Assembly: GCA_963976395.1 (NCBI GenBank)
Contig: CAXBLG010000003.1
Coordinates: forward strand, 1-64,000
DNA from: UBA11612 sp963976395
GTDB lineage: Bacteria; Pseudomonadota; Alphaproteobacteria; Rhodospirillales; Rhodospirillaceae
Direction of reading: 5' to 3'
Length of the DNA: 64,000 nt
The notes under the pieces were generated by a model. That model worked only from the letters and a program-made list of their open reading frames with translations. It had not been told where the DNA came from and did no database searches. Below are positions 7,752 through 15,429 of this stretch, piece after piece; positions within the stretch are counted from its first letter, which is position 1; every line of letters starts with the position of its first letter. Position numbers and translations under genes: made by a program.

Positions 7752-9050
7752 GTGACCAACCTAAACCGGGACCCCAAGGGCTATTATGTGGCCCTCGGCA
7801 TCGAAGAGACCGCAGATGCGGATGCCATCAAGACGGCGTTCCGCCATAAGGCGAAGCGTCTGCACCCGGACTTCAATCCATCGCCCATCGCCACCAAACA
7901 GTTCCACCGTTTGCATGAGGCGTATGAGACTCTCAGCAATCCGGCAAAACGCGAAGCCTATGACCGGCCTTGGCAAAATTCGCGCAAGGCCGACCCGCAA
8001 GCGGCCGGGGCAGCACGCGCTTATCGCAAGAGCGCCAAAACCAAACGCACGGAAAATTCGGAAAGCGAAAAGCCCACGGAGGCCCCAAACGCTGAGCGTA
8101 AATCAAAATTCAAAGCCAAGCCTAACCCGAAGACAACAAGCGCAACGGATCAACCGGCTATCTGCAAATGCGGACGGATCACCGCCCAACCGCGCTATAT
8201 CATTTTTGATCTGGTCTGGGGCCGTATCACACACGCGCACCGCCGCGGAATTTCGGGTATATTCTGCCGCAGTTGCGCCGACCGCACAGCCATTCGCGCA
8301 TCTCTTCTTACCTGGATCGCCGGATGGTGGGCCTGGCCGAACGGCCCGAAAGAAACTGTAAAGGCCCTGCTGTCCAATATGCGCGGCGGACGCAAACCGC
8401 CCGAGCGCAATGCCAAACTCCTGATCCGACAGTCCCGCGCGTTCCGGGCGCGCGGCGAGATGGAGCTGGCCCGCAATGCGGCCGAGCAAGCCTTGATATT
8501 TGCGACAACGACCGCCTTGCGGCGCGACGTGGATAGTCTTCTTTTATCGCTTAGTGCTCACCCGTCACGCACCCTGAAAAATAGATGGGCCAAGCCCGGC
8601 TGGGCGGCGACGGTTCAGGTCATGCCGCTGGCCTTTATTGTCGCGGCAATCAGCATGATGGCAACAGTGTCGGCCCCCACATCCCTAACCGACGCCCTAC
8701 GCAATGCGTTTGTGCAGGGAAATGAAACCGCACCACTTGCCGGATCGGCATCTGTGCAAAAAGCAACCGAGGATGTGGTGGGGCGCGTTTTCAGCATCGC
8801 GGATGAGACGGCGAGCCTGCGCACCGGCCCCGGCCTGAATTATCAACTCGTCGCGGTATTGGCGAAAGGTACGGTGGTGTTGGCAACCGAAGCAGACCCC
8901 GGCGGCGCATGGCTGCGGGTTACAGCCGCCGACGGAACGGCCGGATTTGTGAACATCGAACAACTGAGTTCGAACGTGCGCGCTGAGTCGGTAAAGGCTC
9001 TTGGCGGACTTGGGAAAAGCCCAGCCCCCATCGAAACAGAAAGCCCTTAA
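7752..9050 (+). CDS. J-domain protein with zinc-ribbon-like middle, one membrane segment and C-terminal SH3b domain
   Basis: This 432-aa protein starts with GTG. Residues about 9-75 are a DnaJ domain with the HPD motif at 38-40, needed to stimulate Hsp70 ATPase. A basic linker follows. Paired cysteines (CKC near residue 138 and CRSC near 172) could bind zinc in a Trp-rich segment. A helical repeat-like stretch precedes one hydrophobic segment near residues 290-310 (MPLAFIVAAISMMATVSA). The C-terminus (about 345-415: ETASLRTGPGLNYQLVAVLAKGTVV) is a bacterial SH3 domain. The topology would place the J-domain in the cytoplasm and the SH3b domain in the periplasm. I do not recognise a named family with this order; function unknown. 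Confidence 0.75.
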   Translation: MTNLNRDPKGYYVALGIEETADADAIKTAFRHKAKRLHPDFNPSPIATKQFHRLHEAYETLSNPAKREAYDRPWQNSRKADPQAAGAARAYRKSAKTKRTENSESEKPTEAPNAERKSKFKAKPNPKTTSATDQPAICKCGRITAQPRYIIFDLVWGRITHAHRRGISGIFCRSCADRTAIRASLLTWIAGWWAWPNGPKETVKALLSNMRGGRKPPERNAKLLIRQSRAFRARGEMELARNAAEQALIFATTTALRRDVDSLLLSLSAHPSRTLKNRWAKPGWAATVQVMPLAFIVAAISMMATVSAPTSLTDALRNAFVQGNETAPLAGSASVQKATEDVVGRVFSIADETASLRTGPGLNYQLVAVLAKGTVVLATEADPGGAWLRVTAADGTAGFVNIEQLSSNVRAESVKALGGLGKSPAPIETESP

Positions 9051-9153
9051 GCATTCCGACTGGAGCCTGAATTGAATCTAAGGTGGCTTGTCTCCCGGCA
9101 GCAGTTGACGAATGAAAACAAAGTCATCTCGGCACGGCGCACAATTTTCGCAA

Positions 9154-9190
9154 TCAAAAAATCCCGGCATTCATAAGAACGCCGGGATTT
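9154..9190 (-). terminator. Rho-independent terminator of the leftward envelope genes
   Basis: AATCCCGGC (9160-9168) and GCCGGGATT (9181-9189) form a perfect 9-bp stem with a 12-nt loop. Read on the minus strand it is followed by TTTTTT (the A run at 9155-9160). It lies 34 bp past the DUF3096 stop and could also slow transcription from the J-domain gene on the other side. Confidence 0.8.
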
Positions 9191-9223
9191 GGGTTGCTTC
9201 GCAGACAAAATGCGTCGTTTCTG

Positions 9224-9367
9224 CTACCCGTGCGGTAGTAAGCCTACAATACCAACGACAATAAGATAACCCGCAACAATGTAGTTCAGCAGTCGCGGGA
9301 CGGCGAGAATCAGAACGCCGGCTATGAGTGCGACTATGGGTTGGATGTACACTGTACTGAGCATCAT
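9224..9367 (-). CDS. DUF3096 small membrane protein
   Basis: A 47-aa ORF starts with ATGATG (9365-9367, 9362-9364) and ends with TAG. The sequence (TVYIQPIVALIAGVLILAVP, then RLLNYIVAGYLIVVGIVGLL) fits the DUF3096 family: short proteins with two hydrophobic helices joined by a conserved P-RLLNYIVA turn. It probably sits in the inner membrane; function is unknown. It lies 51 bp downstream of the OmpA-like gene on the same strand and ahead of a clear terminator, so it may be cotranscribed. Confidence 0.85.
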   Translation of the reverse strand: MMLSTVYIQPIVALIAGVLILAVPRLLNYIVAGYLIVVGIVGLLPHG

Positions 9368-9418
9368 GGTTTTCTCGCTAAGGTAAAAAAGTGCCCGTTA
9401 CTGCAGTGACGGCACCGT

Positions 9419-10516
9419 TCACTCCAAGATAATTTCAACGCGGCGATTCTGCGGATCTTTTACGCCGTCGCCGGTGGCGTTCAACGGATCGGCTTCGCCT
9501 TTCCACTTCACGTCAACTTCTTTGCCGGAAATGCCGAACTCTGACAGCGTAGCTTTAACGGCTTTCGCACGACGCTCGGATAAACTCATGTTGTACGAGA
9601 CTGAACCCGAAGTGTCAGCGTGACCTGTAATATGAATAACGGCTTTGCCATTCTTCTTGGCATAGTCGGCCGCTTCCTCAACGATTTTCTGCGCATCAGT
9701 CTGCACACTCGACCTATCGTAGTCGAAGAACACAAGGAATTTAGACGGCCCTGGCGGGGGAGCTGGTGGAGCGGTCGCCTTGGGCGGCGGCGGCGGCGGG
9801 GGCGGTGGAGGCGCTGCTTGTGCCATCGGCTTTGGCGCTTCGACAACCGGGGCCGGGCGCGGGGCATAAAGCGCAAAACGGAGACCAACCAATACGTTGT
9901 GGCTTTCGTCCGTGTAGCGACCGACACGCGATCCCGACGGCTGACTATCGAAACTGTGCTTACCTGAATTAATATAACGATAATCGACGAAAACGCCCAC
10001 GCGCGGGCTCATCTGCATGCTGGCACCCGCGATGCCCTGCCATTGGAACGCGGTGGAGCGATCGTTAAAGGACGGAATGCCTGTTGTGGCTACGCGCTTC
10101 CATTTATCTGAACTGATACCGAAACCTACGCCAAGATACGGCGTGATCGCCGACTCGTTGTCAAAGTCGTATATTATATTGGCAGATATGCCGATCCCTT
10201 TTTGGATCCCATTGGCTGGTGTGCCGTTAACCTTATTAAAGTCGCTTTGGCGGTATGCGGCTTCCAGCTCTGTACGAACATGCCCGTCCCACTTATAGCC
10301 AACACTGCCGATACCGATAAATCCTGTATCGAAGCTACTTCTGAATGGGGTTGGGTTCGCATTCAACGGTATATTCGCATCTGAGGTCGCGTCCGTGGGT
10401 ACGTGTACGCCTACGCCGACACTTACGTACGGACCCGTTTCAGTCGCATACGCCGCGGATGATGCGAGTACACTCGCCGCGGTTATAAAAAGGGCATGCC
10501 TAAATTGGATAGTCAT
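9419..10516 (-). CDS. OmpA-like outer-membrane protein (beta-barrel plus peptidoglycan-binding domain)
   Basis: I chose the ATG at 10516, with GGAG 6 nt upstream, over an in-frame ATG at 10537 that has no ribosome site. The 365-aa protein begins with a signal peptide (FRHALFITAASVLASSAAYA, cleavage before TETG). A beta-barrel of about 190 residues follows (PYVSVGVGVHV, VGYKWDGHVRTELEAAYR, NVLVGLRFALYAP). Then come a linker with a run of ten prolines and an OmpA C-terminal domain (residues about 245-365: FLVFFDYDRSSV, HITGHADTSGS, LSERRAKAVKATL) that binds peptidoglycan. It anchors the outer membrane to the wall. DUF3096 lies downstream and an entericidin-like lipoprotein upstream. Confidence 0.92.
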   Translation of the reverse strand: MTIQFRHALFITAASVLASSAAYATETGPYVSVGVGVHVPTDATSDANIPLNANPTPFRSSFDTGFIGIGSVGYKWDGHVRTELEAAYRQSDFNKVNGTPANGIQKGIGISANIIYDFDNESAITPYLGVGFGISSDKWKRVATTGIPSFNDRSTAFQWQGIAGASMQMSPRVGVFVDYRYINSGKHSFDSQPSGSRVGRYTDESHNVLVGLRFALYAPRPAPVVEAPKPMAQAAPPPPPPPPPPKATAPPAPPPGPSKFLVFFDYDRSSVQTDAQKIVEEAADYAKKNGKAVIHITGHADTSGSVSYNMSLSERRAKAVKATLSEFGISGKEVDVKWKGEADPLNATGDGVKDPQNRRVEIILE

Positions 10517-10569
10517 CAGAGACTCCAGGTATTTCATTGTTGAATAGAATGAGAATAATTGCAGGGAAT

Positions 10570-10722
10570 TTATTCGGCTTCTTTCTCGATGGCGCCGCCG
10601 ACGCTTTTAATATCGGCACCTGCGCCGCCGATGGTATTGCAAGCCGACAGAACGCTGAGGGTCATTGCTGCGCCGATCAGAAGTGAGGCGATCCGCTTTA
10701 GTGATGCTTTTGAGGTGGACAT
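10570..10722 (-). CDS. Entericidin A/B family small lipoprotein
   Basis: A 50-aa ORF runs from ATG (10720-10722) to TAA (10570-10572). It has a basic N-terminus (MSTSKASLKR), a hydrophobic segment, and a lipobox ending LSVLSAC at the lipidated Cys. The tail is NTIGGAGADIKSVGGAIEKE, typical of the entericidin EcnA/EcnB family of tiny lipoproteins. In enterobacteria these act as toxin/antidote lipoproteins, but in alphaproteobacteria the role is mostly unknown. It is transcribed in the same direction as the OmpA-like gene 53 bp downstream. Confidence 0.88.
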   Translation of the reverse strand: MSTSKASLKRIASLLIGAAMTLSVLSACNTIGGAGADIKSVGGAIEKEAE

Positions 10723-11106
10723 GATAAAAATTCCTTCATAAGTAAAATTTGTCGCGGCCCGATTTCGCGCCGCATCTGTATAAATCTGTGCCTATCCAAC
10801 CACTCGCGCTGTCCAATACAGAACACCAGATGATTTGAGGCGAAGCAAAACGGCAAGGCGCGCGAAAAAAGCGTCCCGAATCAGATTGGCAATCCGGGCC
10901 GTCAACCAAGAGCTAGTAATATGAGATGATGCCGTGGGGGCGGCATCGACGGCGCGGAACCTCGGGGCGCGTGAGGCGGTATACTCCGCGATTCTCTATC
11001 TTGTCGTTCCAGCTCTTGTTTCGCTACGACGGAGTCGTTTTAACAAGGGGCATTTGTACGAAATATGGTCGCCGACGGCTGTTCAATATTGAACGTGTAT
11101 AGAGAT
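10723..11106. other. Intergenic region without a gene
   Basis: These 384 bp hold no convincing reading frame. One perfect 7-bp inverted repeat (GATGCCG at 10928-10934, CGGCATC at 10941-10947) is present. The part next to 10722 must contain the promoter of the entericidin gene. No T-rich terminator was seen for the Crp/Fnr gene that ends at 11107. Confidence 0.4.
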
Positions 11107-11850
11107 TTAATCGTGAACAATGACATTTAGAAGCGAGGTATGAACCTTCATGGTCCCGGCTCCGTTGTAATCAATGAAACCAAGTTTACGGAATTTATTC
11201 ATAAAGAAGTTAATTCGAGACCGCGTTGTTCCGACTCTCGCGGCAAGAATCTCTTGATTGACCGATGGTATGGTTTCCATTCGCCCTTCAGTACCCATGT
11301 TGGCTAGCAATAGTAGGATGCGTGCGAGCCGTTTCTCGCTCGAATTAAAGAGGTGATCGATCAGGTCAGCTTCGACTTGAACATTGCGAGATAACAGGAA
11401 CGTCATGAACATCTGCGAAAGTGTGGGTTCTTCGCGAAGTACCTTGATCATAGTTTGCTTCTCGATTCTTATGATCGAGGACTCCGCCGTTACCGCCGCA
11501 GTTGAGATGTGCAATGGCTGGCCTGCGAGGCATCCTTCGCCGAAAAATTCTCCAGCGCCCAGAACAGCAACCACGCCTTCCTTGCCTTGCTTGGACACGA
11601 CGGTGATCTGCACCTTGCCCTTTTGGACGTAAAACACCGCGTCGGCCGGATCGCCCTGCAGAAAGACGACTTCACCTAGCTTGTATCTGCCTATGAATCG
11701 CCCAACCCCGACGGTATCCAGAAAGGTCTGTGCATCGAAGTGGACGAGCGATTTTAGACTCGACACTTTGGTCTTGCTCGGCCGCGATTTCGCCGCCTTC
11801 GACTTTGAAACGCTCACCTTTGGTGCTGTTTTCTTTACTCGTTTTCGCAC
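11107..11850 (-). CDS. Crp/Fnr-family transcriptional regulator
   Basis: The 247-aa protein starts at GTG (11848-11850) behind a strong AGGAGG. A Lys/Ser-rich N-terminal tail of about 30 residues precedes the cyclic-nucleotide-binding fold (about 40-155: VGRFIGRYKLGEVVFLQGDP, VQKGKVQITVVS, LGAGEFFGEGCLAG). A dimer helix and a Crp-type winged helix-turn-helix follow (about 170-235: SVNQEILAARVGTTRSRINF). It lacks the N-terminal Cys cluster of Fnr, so it is not an Fe-S oxygen sensor, and the ligand cannot be told. The residues EGC in place of the usual GE..L suggest a non-cAMP effector. Its target genes are unknown. Confidence 0.88.
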   Translation of the reverse strand: MRKRVKKTAPKVSVSKSKAAKSRPSKTKVSSLKSLVHFDAQTFLDTVGVGRFIGRYKLGEVVFLQGDPADAVFYVQKGKVQITVVSKQGKEGVVAVLGAGEFFGEGCLAGQPLHISTAAVTAESSIIRIEKQTMIKVLREEPTLSQMFMTFLLSRNVQVEADLIDHLFNSSEKRLARILLLLANMGTEGRMETIPSVNQEILAARVGTTRSRINFFMNKFRKLGFIDYNGAGTMKVHTSLLNVIVHD

Positions 11851-11958
11851 TATTTCCTCCTACTCCTCATGGAGCCAGATGATGGATCCAGGCCCATGCT
11901 TTCTCTATCGGCCAGACTCATAGCCCATCAACAATAGCGGAGGATTTGCGGTTGGGAT

Positions 11959-11977
11959 GTGCTGTATGGGACAGCAC
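11959..11977. promoter_or_regulatory. Inverted repeat upstream of the Crp/Fnr gene (candidate operator)
   Basis: GTGCTGT (11959-11965) and ACAGCAC (11971-11977) are perfect inverted arms around ATGGG, about 110 bp upstream of the regulator start. Size and symmetry suit a dimeric regulator, possibly the Crp/Fnr protein itself. The region 11851-12094 otherwise shows no gene. Confidence 0.35.
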
Positions 11978-12094
11978 GATCATCCTTTGGATTTGACTTA
12001 AAGCCCCGGTATTCATCCAATAGCACGGCTAAAGGGCGAATTTCGCTTCAAATTAAGGGCGACTGATCGCCTCTACGATTCGTCAAATCGTTGA

Positions 12095-12529
12095 TCAAAA
12101 AATGTGCTGTTCGCGGCGCCGATGCAAATTGAGACCGATCTCATCGAGGTCTTCCTGCTCAAGCCGGTTGGCTTCTTTCTCGTCTTCGGCATCCCGCATT
12201 TTCTGCGTTTCTTCGATAGGCTTGAGTTGACGAAAGGCTTCCGCAAGCTCTTCCTGAGCCTCAGCCACGCGACGGCGAATTTCCTGAAGTATGGCCCCTA
12301 GTTGCTCCCGGTACCCCTCGCACCGCTTGAGATAGGCCGACAAAGTAAAGCGCTGTTCAGTCGGCGCTTCCGCGGTAAAGGCCATCTCACGCTTGATTTC
12401 TGCTTCAAGGGCCGCTTGGCGATCCATGACCGATTCTTCCTGACGCAGCAAAACGGCAAGGCTGCGTTGCTTTTCATCCACGTCCCATTTACGGATACGG
12501 ATTAAAGTATGAAGGTCGGTTTTCTCCAT
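12095..12529 (-). CDS. fliJ: Flagellar export protein FliJ
   Basis: This 144-aa, highly charged, almost wholly alpha-helical coiled-coil protein (RIRKWDVDEKQRSLAVLLRQ, then long Glu/Arg/Gln-rich heptads) lies 12 bp downstream of fliI. FliJ is the central stalk of the soluble flagellar ATPase complex, analogous to F1 gamma, and recycles export chaperones. Length (usual about 140-150 aa), coiled-coil character and the fliI-fliJ order support the call; the sequence itself is weakly conserved. Confidence 0.85.
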   Translation of the reverse strand: MEKTDLHTLIRIRKWDVDEKQRSLAVLLRQEESVMDRQAALEAEIKREMAFTAEAPTEQRFTLSAYLKRCEGYREQLGAILQEIRRRVAEAQEELAEAFRQLKPIEETQKMRDAEDEKEANRLEQEDLDEIGLNLHRRREQHIF

Positions 12530-12541
12530 TGTTTATAGGCC

Positions 12542-13951
12542 CTATTGTGTGGGCTGAGAAATGATGCGCGGCTGACCGGCGCGGGGCGCCGCACGTTTGC
12601 CCGGATCCAACAACTCGGTCGGCTCCGGCTGGGGTGTCAAAACCTCTTCCAAAAGACGGTAGCAGGTTTCCAGATCTGTCTGATCATCCTTGTTCTGACG
12701 CAAGAACTCCTCAATGCGCGGATAGTAATACATGGCCTCGTCCACATCGGGATTCGAGCCCTTGCGGTACGCACCGAGGCGAATCAGTTCGGCCATGTCC
12801 TCGTAAGACGAAACCATCTTCTTCGCACGGTTGATGAGGAGCGTCTCCTCATCCGTATTGCACCCCGGCATTGTTCGCGAGATAGACCGCAAGAGGTTCA
12901 CCGCAGGATAGCGTCCGCGTTCGGCAATCGTGCGGTCCAATACAATGTGTCCATCAAGAATGCCGCGCACCGCATCGGAAATCGGTTCGTTGTGATCATC
13001 GCCTTCAACCAGCACCGTAAAGAGTCCGGTGATATTGCCGGACTTGCGGCGACCAGGACCGGCCCGCTCAAGTAACTTGGGCAATTCGGCGAACACCGAC
13101 GGCGTATAGCCTTTACTCGCCGGGGGCTCGCCCGCCGACAAGCTAATTTCACGCTGAGCCATACAAAAGCGTGTCACGGAATCCATAAGACAGAGCACGT
13201 TCTTGCCCTGGTCACGGAAGTATTCGGCGACCGCCATGGTGACGTAAGCCGCCTGGCGGCGCATGAGGGGCGGCTCGTCCGATGTTGAAACGATCACGAC
13301 GCTTCGCGACAAACCGTCCAGCCCGAGATCGTCTTCAATAAACTCGCGCGCTTCGCGGCCGCGCTCGCCGACAAGACCAACGACAGTGACATCGGCATTT
13401 GTATAGCGCGCCATCATCGACAGAACCGTCGATTTACCGACACCGGAGCCGGAGAAAATTCCCATACGCTGACCATGGCAGCATGTTGTGAACGCGTTGA
13501 GCGCACGTACGCCGAGATCGAGCTTACCGCCGATGCGTTTGCGGGTATGAGCCGGCGGCGGCGATGTTTTAATTGGATAGGACTGCTCGCCGGTGCCCAA
13601 GGGGCCACCATCATCTACAGGTTTGCCCATGGCATTGATGACCCGACCCAGCCATGAGTCGTCGGGAAATATAGCCGGTGACGCTTCCGCGATTTCAGCC
13701 CGGCAGCCAAGGCCTATGCCTTCAAGGGCGCCGAATGGCATCGCCAAAGCCTTGCTGTCACGAAAGCCCACGATCTCACAGGGCACCTTACGGCCGTCGC
13801 GGGCAAAGACGTTGCAGCGATCCCCTACGGACAGGTTGTTCTGCACGCCGGAGACTTCGACCAACAGCCCCTGCACGGCGGCAACTTTGCCATACACCTG
13901 ATGGGTCGCGAGCCGGCCTAATTCGCTTTCAAGAGTTGTTATATTAACCAC
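12542..13951 (-). CDS. fliI: Flagellum-specific ATPase FliI
   Basis: FliI is the hexameric F1-beta-like ATPase of the flagellar type III export apparatus. The 469-aa protein starts at GTG (13951) with GAGGGG close upstream. Visible marks are an N-terminal beta barrel (residues 1-90), the P-loop GIFSGSGVGKST and VGLVGERGREAREFI. VLCLMDSVTRFCMAQREISL (Walker B region) and the FliI-typical EPPASKGYTPSVF...LLERAG follow. A C-terminal helical part reaches PEPTELLDP. It heads a fliI-fliJ operon and is divergent from ctrA across 226 bp, an arrangement that allows CtrA to control both sides. Confidence 0.97.
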   Translation of the reverse strand: MVNITTLESELGRLATHQVYGKVAAVQGLLVEVSGVQNNLSVGDRCNVFARDGRKVPCEIVGFRDSKALAMPFGALEGIGLGCRAEIAEASPAIFPDDSWLGRVINAMGKPVDDGGPLGTGEQSYPIKTSPPPAHTRKRIGGKLDLGVRALNAFTTCCHGQRMGIFSGSGVGKSTVLSMMARYTNADVTVVGLVGERGREAREFIEDDLGLDGLSRSVVIVSTSDEPPLMRRQAAYVTMAVAEYFRDQGKNVLCLMDSVTRFCMAQREISLSAGEPPASKGYTPSVFAELPKLLERAGPGRRKSGNITGLFTVLVEGDDHNEPISDAVRGILDGHIVLDRTIAERGRYPAVNLLRSISRTMPGCNTDEETLLINRAKKMVSSYEDMAELIRLGAYRKGSNPDVDEAMYYYPRIEEFLRQNKDDQTDLETCYRLLEEVLTPQPEPTELLDPGKRAAPRAGQPRIISQPTQ

Positions 13952-14060
13952 AGCCCCTCACCGCCCTTCGAATCCCTGATTTCCCGCAGCCCGGGCAGGA
14001 AGCCTTTATTAACGAACTGGCGTTAACGGCCCGTAAAATTAGGGAATTTTCACCCCTCCA

Positions 14061-14095
14061 TCGAGTCGCACCAGAGCGGAACCTCTGCGACTCGA
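14061..14095. repeat. Perfect 10-bp inverted repeat carrying two GANTC sites
   Basis: TCGAGTCGCA (14061-14070) and TGCGACTCGA (14086-14095) are perfect inverted arms with a 15-nt spacer. Each arm contains one GANTC site. It lies 83-117 bp upstream of the ctrA start. It could be a regulator operator whose two halves are methylation-sensitive, or a leader RNA hairpin. Confidence 0.6.
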
Positions 14096-14125
14096 AGGTT
14101 TTGTTAGGATTCCTTAGCATCGCGT

Positions 14126-14139
14126 GTTAATATATTAAC
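14126..14139. promoter_or_regulatory. 14-bp perfect palindrome upstream of ctrA
   Basis: GTTAATATATTAAC is self-complementary and lies 38 bp before the ctrA ATG. It contains inverted TTAAC half-sites, the half-site recognised by CtrA, but in inverted instead of direct orientation. A third TTAA follows at 14141-14144. It is a candidate autoregulatory or core-promoter element. Confidence 0.4.
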
Positions 14140-14177
14140 CTTAATGTGGTGGGCGGACTACAGCGGGGCACAATATC

Positions 14178-14891
14178 ATGCGTATATTATTAGTTGAGGA
14201 TGATCCCTCAACAGCTCAAGCCATTACAACCATGCTTAAAAAAGAAGATTGGGTGATCGACTCGACCGATATGGGCGAGGACGGCCTCGATCTTGGAAAA
14301 ATTTACGATTACGACCTGATCATTTTGGATCTCATGCTGCCGGACATGGACGGCATGGACGTTATTCGCCAGTTGCGCAGTTCTAAGGTCACAACGCCGG
14401 TTCTGATCCTCTCGGGGCTGCAAGAACCCGATAAGAAAGTGCAGGGCTTTGGTCTCGGCGCAGACGACTATCTCACCAAACCCTTTAACAGAGACGAGCT
14501 TTTGGCCCGCATTCAGGCCATTGTTCGGCGCTCTAAGGGCCACGCGCAGCCCAAAGTGGAAGTGGGTCGGCTTGCAGTCAATTTGGAAGCCCGCACAGCC
14601 GAAGTGGACGACAAGCCCCTTCATCTGACGGGTAAGGAATACGGCATTCTTGAACTTCTGGCTCTGCGCAAAGGTACAACGCTGACCAAGGAACAGTTCC
14701 TGAACCACCTGTACGGCGGGATGGACGAGCCGGAACTAAAAATCATCGACGTTTTTATATGCAAATTACGCAAAAAGCTGGCCGCCGCCACCGGTGGAGA
14801 GAGCTATATCGAAACGGTCTGGGGCCGTGGCTACGTGCTGCGTGAAAGCAATGCCGGTGAAATCGCACCCAAGAAGGTCGTCAACGGCTAA
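14178..14891 (+). CDS. ctrA: Cell-cycle response regulator CtrA
   Basis: CtrA is the OmpR-family master regulator of alphaproteobacteria controlling motility, division and, in some lineages, replication. The 237-aa protein has a receiver domain (phospho-acceptor Asp51 in LIILDLMLPDMDG, acidic pocket EDD at 7-9, Lys of YLTKPF). Its winged-helix DNA-binding domain is almost identical to Caulobacter CtrA (HLTGKEYGILELLALRKGTT, FLNHLYGGMDEPELKIIDVF, ETVWGRGYVLRE), and RRSKGHAQ at the linker is diagnostic. It ends in KKVVNG instead of the Ala-Ala that marks Caulobacter CtrA for ClpXP. Its phosphate donor ChpT is encoded at 18736, and flagellar genes surround it. Confidence 0.97.
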   Translation: MRILLVEDDPSTAQAITTMLKKEDWVIDSTDMGEDGLDLGKIYDYDLIILDLMLPDMDGMDVIRQLRSSKVTTPVLILSGLQEPDKKVQGFGLGADDYLTKPFNRDELLARIQAIVRRSKGHAQPKVEVGRLAVNLEARTAEVDDKPLHLTGKEYGILELLALRKGTTLTKEQFLNHLYGGMDEPELKIIDVFICKLRKKLAAATGGESYIETVWGRGYVLRESNAGEIAPKKVVNG

Positions 14892-14918
14892 CAACTACAT
14901 CTTTGGGATTACACATTA

Positions 14919-14955
14919 ATTAGGCGCTGCCGACCTGACAGGGGCAGCGCCTAAT
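14919..14955 (+). terminator. Strong hairpin after ctrA
   Basis: ATTAGGCGCTGCC (14919-14931) and GGCAGCGCCTAAT (14943-14955) form a perfect 13-bp stem with an 11-nt loop, 28 bp after the ctrA stop. There is no run of T after it, so it may act as a 3-prime stabiliser or need help to terminate. It nevertheless separates ctrA from the next cassette. Confidence 0.6.
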
Positions 14956-14992
14956 GCTATATGGGCGGCAGAACGGCAGCCGACCGGTGATC

Positions 14993-15421
14993 ATGAACAC
15001 TCAATTCCACGAAGATTTGCGCCGCGACGAAGACGTCCCCCGCGCCTCGGAACGGTCCTTCGGCGTTTTATTTGCCGTTGTTTTTGCCATCGTAGCCTTG
15101 TGGCCGCTTTTAAGCGGCGGCACACCGCGCACGTGGGCCGGCGTTCTTGCCGCAGGTTTTGCCGCACTGGCTGTAGTTCGCCCCCAAATCCTCAAGCCGC
15201 TGAATAGCGCATGGTTGGCGCTGGGCGGCGTACTTCACCGGATTGTGAGCCCTCTTGTGCTTGGCCTCATCTATATAATCGCGGTGGTGCCAACGGGTTT
15301 CTTTTTACGCGTGAGCGGACGTGATCCCTTGCGCTTGAAACTGGACCGCAATGCGACGACTTATTGGCAACAACGCGACCCGCCCGGCCCTCCACCCGGT
15401 TCCCTCAAAAATCAGTTTTAG
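14993..15421 (+). CDS. SxtJ-family membrane protein
   Basis: I prefer the ATG at 14993 (MNTQFHEDLRRDEDVPRASE) to the ATG at 14954, which lies inside the ctrA hairpin. The resulting 142-aa protein has a charged N-terminus and about three hydrophobic segments (FGVLFAVVFAIVALWPLLSG, WAGVLAAGFAALAVV, VLGLIYIIAVVPTGFFLR). It ends with GRDPLRLKLDRNATTYWQQR, the SxtJ-family signature. SxtJ was named from saxitoxin clusters, but members are widespread beside carbamoyltransferases. The DUF5989 gene follows after 8 bp and the carbamoyltransferase after that. It is probably a membrane partner of that enzyme; biochemical function unknown. Confidence 0.85.
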   Translation: MNTQFHEDLRRDEDVPRASERSFGVLFAVVFAIVALWPLLSGGTPRTWAGVLAAGFAALAVVRPQILKPLNSAWLALGGVLHRIVSPLVLGLIYIIAVVPTGFFLRVSGRDPLRLKLDRNATTYWQQRDPPGPPPGSLKNQF

Positions 15422-15429
15422 GTTCCGAT

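Larger units (their letters stand above)
13952..14177. promoter_or_regulatory. Divergent fliI / ctrA control region with four GANTC sites
   Basis: This 226-bp region serves both fliI (left) and ctrA (right). GANTC, the CcrM methylation target of alphaproteobacteria, occurs at 13970-13974, 14063-14067, 14089-14093 and 14108-14112. Only about one would be expected by chance. In Caulobacter the methylation state of a GANTC in the ctrA promoter times ctrA expression. Several TTAA/TTAAC half-sites are present but none has the canonical CtrA N7 spacing. Confidence 0.6.

Noticed and set aside
9621..9972. Plus-strand frames of 115 and 68 aa over the OmpA-like gene
   Set aside because: They are antisense of the proline-rich linker and barrel; the OmpA-like reading explains the sequence fully.
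10559..10741. 60-aa plus-strand frame over the entericidin gene
   Set aside because: The opposite strand encodes a clear lipobox lipoprotein of the entericidin type; the plus frame is its shadow.
13952..14177. TTAA pairs near 14012-14030 as a CtrA box
   Set aside because: The spacing between half-sites is N10, not the N7 of the CtrA consensus. A similar N10 pair lies near 35010 and was rejected for the same reason.
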